Source: GCA-2733415 sp965178655 (GTDB lineage Bacteria; Bacteroidota; Bacteroidia; Flavobacteriales; Flavobacteriaceae). From it: DNA of 64,000 nucleotides. The notes under the pieces are model-generated. The model was not told the DNA's origin. It did no database searches and saw only the letters and a program-made list of their open reading frames with translations. Below, piece by piece: positions 62,801-64,000 of the stretch (the stretch's first letter is position 1; each line of letters starts with the position of its first letter). Location: positions 1,860,001 to 1,924,000 of the forward strand of contig OZ238266.1 in NCBI GenBank assembly GCA_965178655.1, written 5' to 3'. The position numbers were made by a program, and so were the translations under genes.

Positions 62801-62831
62801 AAACAGCAATTAACCAGGGTAAATTTTTCAT
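56814..62831 (-). CDS. Giant repeat-rich surface protein (choice-of-anchor L, T9SS type B)
   Basis: About 2,005 residues from the ATG at 62829-62831 (MKNLPWLIAVYF, signal peptide ending VNAQQ); an in-frame TTG at 62885 would add 18. A choice-of-anchor L domain comes first (about 30-270, SYDSAVFLEGGSFNLGIVLN at its end). About fifteen units of ~90-100 residues follow. They share the pattern Y/ELCDDD.DGF..FDLT.. with repeated Asp and aromatic positions, and four consecutive copies (59988-61151) are nearly identical 97-residue units. The last ~90 residues (FFTPNNDGHNDTWQI...IYIFDRYGKLL...WDGTFNGAKLPATDYWF) are the T9SS type B gliding-motility-associated C-terminal domain. It is probably a cell-surface adhesin. 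A strong terminator follows. Confidence 0.92.
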   Translation of the reverse strand: MKNLPWLIAVYFTCISLVNAQQITADNTYTAQSLIEDVLIEGPCANTSNYQSSAAVESMGIGYFEKNGSDFPFENGIILSTGNVMDSPGPSSGAPASSTNNGTSDTDLETAAGVNITNDAAYIEFDFVPTASEISFNYIFVSEEYNQNFECTFSDAFAFILTHTNSGTVTNLASLPTSDNGNFAVTCTNVRPDVPGQCSAANEAHFGQYNFDDTDPSVAANSAIAYGGQTATLLAKAIVVPGDTYHIKLVIADQQDSSYDSAVFLEGGSFNLGIVLNLNGEVVIDGEANLCDTELAVLDGTIDVAGVEYQWSQDGVEMTIANGFPQDETNGTLNPTISGLYALEANIPSGGSACNDTESVTVTFFPTPTANTAPNIYLCDGDLNGSEDFTLTDNDTAIYNGQDTTTYTISYHASQNDADNNLLPLSSPYTNITSPQTIYARIENNLKTDCIDTTSFQIFSDGISDIPALTSLEACDINSTGFSEFDLTLANTEIIGTLDPTTYSVYYFTSQADADANTNAIDTTTPYTNIVAYADTVYVRLENNNNVACNDTQTLDLVINPLPTVFSITDYELCDDDLDGFISTFDLTTKNNEATGGDTDILASYYNTLADAEAGTNPIDATLPYTNTIANTEVIYVQLLNTVTGCSTTTQFNLVVNPLPIVVAITDYELCDDDTDGFVSTFDLTTKNNEVTGETIDIVASYYNSLADAQAGTNPIDATLPYTNTIVNTEVIYVQLLNTVTGCSTTTQFNLVVNPLPVVVAITDYELCDDDLDGFVSTFDLTTKNNDATGGATDILASYYNTLADAQAGTNLIDATLPYTNTIANTEVIYVQLLNTVTGCNTTTQFNLVVNPLPIIVAITDYELCDDNTDGFVSTFNLTTKNTEITGGTADIVASYHNSLVDAQAGTNPIDTSVLYTNTIVNTEVIYVQLLNTVTGCNTTSQFNLVVNSLPVLFNATLIQCDEDGTPDGFTEYNLTQANDELLGGDATGYSFTYHLTPADAIANTNAQTPIPFTNTVNPQTIYVAVTNDATGCVNYTDFVLDVTATDISDASLEACDDDYDGFTTFTLSDADAAIIAAIAPTTGTLTVAYYENNNDAILEINQLPDNYINTSSPQAIYVRVDNDNDCFGISTIDLTVLPLPAHNTITTLEECSDTASADFDLNTTLTEILAGNPITDSYTVSFYESQADADLGNNPITSPYNAFTNTTVYVRVVNDATLCAATTMSFELLVFPRPVITDPQPIDLCDDDTSDGITLFDLTTQYDTIIGDNTAVTVTYYTDQADAIAGTGISLITTPEAFTNTVNPQIIYIRVQDDTNGCPSFTTLTLNVVAAPDTFTPDALIYCDEDNDGFGNFNLEEATSQITGGSTSPIVAVTYHETLAEAEAGLGAIDTSVSYANIDDFLQIIYVRVALTTTGCFNLTQLELHVINSPILPLEDIVYSVCDDYEDLTDGLVLYDLTAFNAAVLANIDPTTTISDYTVAYYTSLDVDGNPDPATLIANPTAFQNTVVPDQVIYISVTRNDSTACESVRSVTLHVDLLPNAVYSAIHTCDDDTADGFVSFNLIDEIPTILDGATGLEVNFYTVQDHAIAGTGASLITNPEDFTNTANPQAIFAHVLNPLSGCDTVSIIVLHVDPNPTPLSTLDIAVTLGVMMACDGNVDGSGAIGEQIANFDLTQWEVAILTGDGPGIEVGVSAAYYTSYDEAVTTTNPIIDPTDFQNTSNPQTIFVRVTNDVTGCYTIVSFELFVPVPNVSITGDTILCVDQYGVPLPDSTLPVLTAVAGPPPADAYNYQWALNDVIISGETEQTITVSQAGTYTVTVAGPLDMSCINMASHTVTLSGSPSDFNANVTTNAFADMHQIVASATSSTAGIVFWYSLDGGTPNTSGVFNDVSVGSHTITITDAEGCWSETITVMVIDYPKFFTPNNDGHNDTWQIVGISDIAIAQIYIFDRYGKLLKQLDPNGAGWDGTFNGAKLPATDYWFKIIYLEGNPTVEKEFRAHFSLKR
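59988..61151 (-). repeat. Four consecutive 291-bp repeats inside the giant surface-protein gene
   Basis: Units occupy 61151-60861, 60860-60570, 60569-60279 and 60278-59988, all exactly 291 bp (97 codons), highly similar at DNA level with few codon changes. They encode the PLP..ITDYELCDDD.DGF unit ending FNLVVN. Confidence 0.9.
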
Positions 62832-62961
62832 AAAATGAGGATTCAAAATCAAAATAAATATTGTTATAAATATAACAAGCTGCAATATAAAAACCCTACC
62901 GTTAACATCTTATTTTTAAGATGCTTTTTTTTAAATAGTTAGGACTGCTATTTAAGAGCGA

Positions 62962-63798
62962 CTACAGGTCTCTTTTTAAAAGCAATTGATAGCTTCCTAA
63001 AACAAAAATAATAGTCCATGCTAAAACAATGGCAACTTCATACCAATGCACTGCATAGTCAAAAGTTAAAGATTCGCCAACTTGTGCAGCCACATTTTTA
63101 ACTGCTGATAATCTAGAAAACGGCTGTTCAATTAGATTACTCATTGATTGAAGCGGAAAAAAACCAACGATTATTTCGGGTAGTGTAGATGCTTTTTCGG
63201 TATATCTAAAGAGAAGCCCGTAAGTTATCCATTCTAAAACATTCCATATAACTAAAAATCCTAGAGCAAAGGCTGCTCGTTTAATAAGGATACCAATAAA
63301 TAGACAAAAAGAAAAAAAGCCAAGTAATTTAACAAAATAAGCAAGCACAAATTCTAGATCTGAGAAAATGATGCTTAACTCAGTATAGTCAGAATAAATG
63401 TTTCCTAGAATTAAAGAAATAACAACAATAAAAATAGTAGATATCATTGAAAAAACTACGGTCATTAGAAATTTTGAAAGAATAAATTCTTTTTTGCTCA
63501 GTCCGTCAATCAAATTTTGTTTTAGTGTTCTGCTGCTATATTCATTTGCTACCATAGCAATGATGATAATGGCTAAAAACAGTTTAAAAAAAGCAGCTAT
63601 AAAGGTGTTAAAATGCCAAATGTATGGGAAATTAAAAATGCCTTGCTCTGCTAAATGAAATTTTATAGGACCAATATCAAATTTTATAGCGGCTATAGCG
63701 GCAATGGTAGTTAATAGTAAAAAGTAGGCAATTATTAAGAATCTACTCATTTTATTAAGCCACAGTTTTTGAAATTCTATTTGCAGTAATCGTTTCAT
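62962..63798 (-). CDS. ABC-2 type transporter permease
   Basis: 278 residues with about six membrane helices: starts LLQIEFQKLWLNKMSRFLI, helices at about 18-38, 55-80, 100-135, 145-170, 180-205 and the last near 245-270. The layout is that of ABC-2 membrane subunits of exporters. The ATPase gene is 11 bp upstream on the same strand and partly outside the window. The exported substrate is unknown; multidrug or lipid export is only a family default. The C-terminus ends KRDL. Confidence 0.85.
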   Translation of the reverse strand: MKRLLQIEFQKLWLNKMSRFLIIAYFLLLTTIAAIAAIKFDIGPIKFHLAEQGIFNFPYIWHFNTFIAAFFKLFLAIIIIAMVANEYSSRTLKQNLIDGLSKKEFILSKFLMTVVFSMISTIFIVVISLILGNIYSDYTELSIIFSDLEFVLAYFVKLLGFFSFCLFIGILIKRAAFALGFLVIWNVLEWITYGLLFRYTEKASTLPEIIVGFFPLQSMSNLIEQPFSRLSAVKNVAAQVGESLTFDYAVHWYEVAIVLAWTIIFVLGSYQLLLKRDL

Positions 63799-63809
63799 AT
63801 TTCTATTGT

Positions 63810-64000
63810 TTAGCTGTTTTTGGTAAGTTGAAGAAATTGCGTTTCAAGGTTTTCTTTTTTCTTTACAAGGTGTGATAGAAAAATGCCGTTTTCAATTAAA
63901 TGTTTATTGAGTTGCTCTGCAGTTAAATCGTTTTGTAAAACACCAATAAGTAAATCATTTTCATGTTTTATACTGCTAAAATCAGGATGTTTTTGAAGCA
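63810..64000 (-). CDS. ABC transporter ATP-binding protein, C-terminal part (5' end outside window)
   Basis: The minus-strand frame is open from the window edge to the stop at 63810-63812 and encodes about 63 residues ending THLVKKKENLETQFLQLTKNS-like. The position 11 bp ahead of an ABC-2 permease gene and the regulatory-tail look (EQLNKHLIENGIFLSHLVKKKENLE) of exporter ATPases support the call. The nucleotide-binding motifs are outside the window, so this rests on context and on tail similarity. Confidence 0.65.
   Translation of the reverse strand, partial: LQKHPDFSSIKHENDLLIGVLQNDLTAEQLNKHLIENGIFLSHLVKKKENLETQFLQLTKNS

Noticed and set aside
56814..62831. Long antisense open frames inside the giant surface-protein gene
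   Set aside because: They are shadows of the minus-strand repeat-rich gene; they lack recognisable domains and start signals.

Overview
This window looks like chromosome from a low-GC marine Flavobacteriaceae member (Bacteroidota). The evidence is the strong A+T bias, repeated TAnnTTTG-type -7 promoter boxes, type IX secretion (T9SS) sorting domains of both type A and type B, DUF4295/DUF3810/DUF4252/DUF5074/DUF4369 families, and the rsh-fur-purA order. The genus cannot be fixed from the sequence alone. Nearly all of it is ordinary core genome. The accessory parts are one intact insertion sequence, a giant repeat-rich surface protein and a few unexplained intergenic stretches.

Layout. 1-9.6 kb (minus strand): three exported hypothetical proteins, a PabA/TrpG glutaminase, a SpoU-type RNA methyltransferase, a GNAT enzyme, two exported amidohydrolase-fold proteins (one a 988-residue tandem fusion) and a DUF3810 membrane protein. 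9.7-16.1 kb (plus): pepD, a DnaQ-like exonuclease, an FAH-family enzyme, an Hpt protein, cinA, then rpmB-rpmG-DUF4295 and ftsY. 16.1-25.9 kb: a map operon with a GldL-like small membrane protein and a methyltransferase, a CoA-transferase, gpmI, a beta-propeller lipoprotein, GNAT enzymes, tRNA-Gly(TCC), and an ECF sigma / membrane regulator / two DUF4252 protein operon.

25.9-33.8 kb: an S41 peptidase and then a cobalamin uptake locus. On the minus strand a cobalamin riboswitch precedes a BtuB-like TonB receptor and a BtuG-like beta-propeller lipoprotein. On the plus strand, divergently, lie BtuF-, BtuC- and BtuD-like genes. Together these would cover capture at the cell surface, outer-membrane import and inner-membrane import. 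33.8-46 kb: rmuC, a DUF4369 lipoprotein, a DUF819 membrane protein, an RluA-type synthase, purA, fur, rsh, two DEAD-box helicases with a VF530 protein and an orphan gene between them.

46-54 kb: a fatty-acid beta-oxidation operon marR-fadN-fadA-fadE with a perfect 12+2+12 palindrome in the marR promoter, next to a FadD-like acyl-CoA synthetase. 54-63 kb: a secreted S51-type (cyanophycinase-like) protein with a T9SS type A tail, an IS3-family (IS150-like) element with an A AAA AAC frameshift site, 25-bp inverted ends and an AAT target duplication, and a roughly 2,000-residue adhesin-like protein with four consecutive 291-bp repeats and a T9SS type B tail. The window ends in an ABC-2 type exporter (permease complete, ATPase truncated).

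I found no CRISPR array, prophage or recognisable defence island. The most interesting signals are the compact cobalamin locus, the MarR operator in front of the beta-oxidation operon, the amidohydrolase-fold proteins that have lost metal ligands, the identical-length repeats of the adhesin, and two promoters placed so close to the start codon that the mRNAs should be leaderless.
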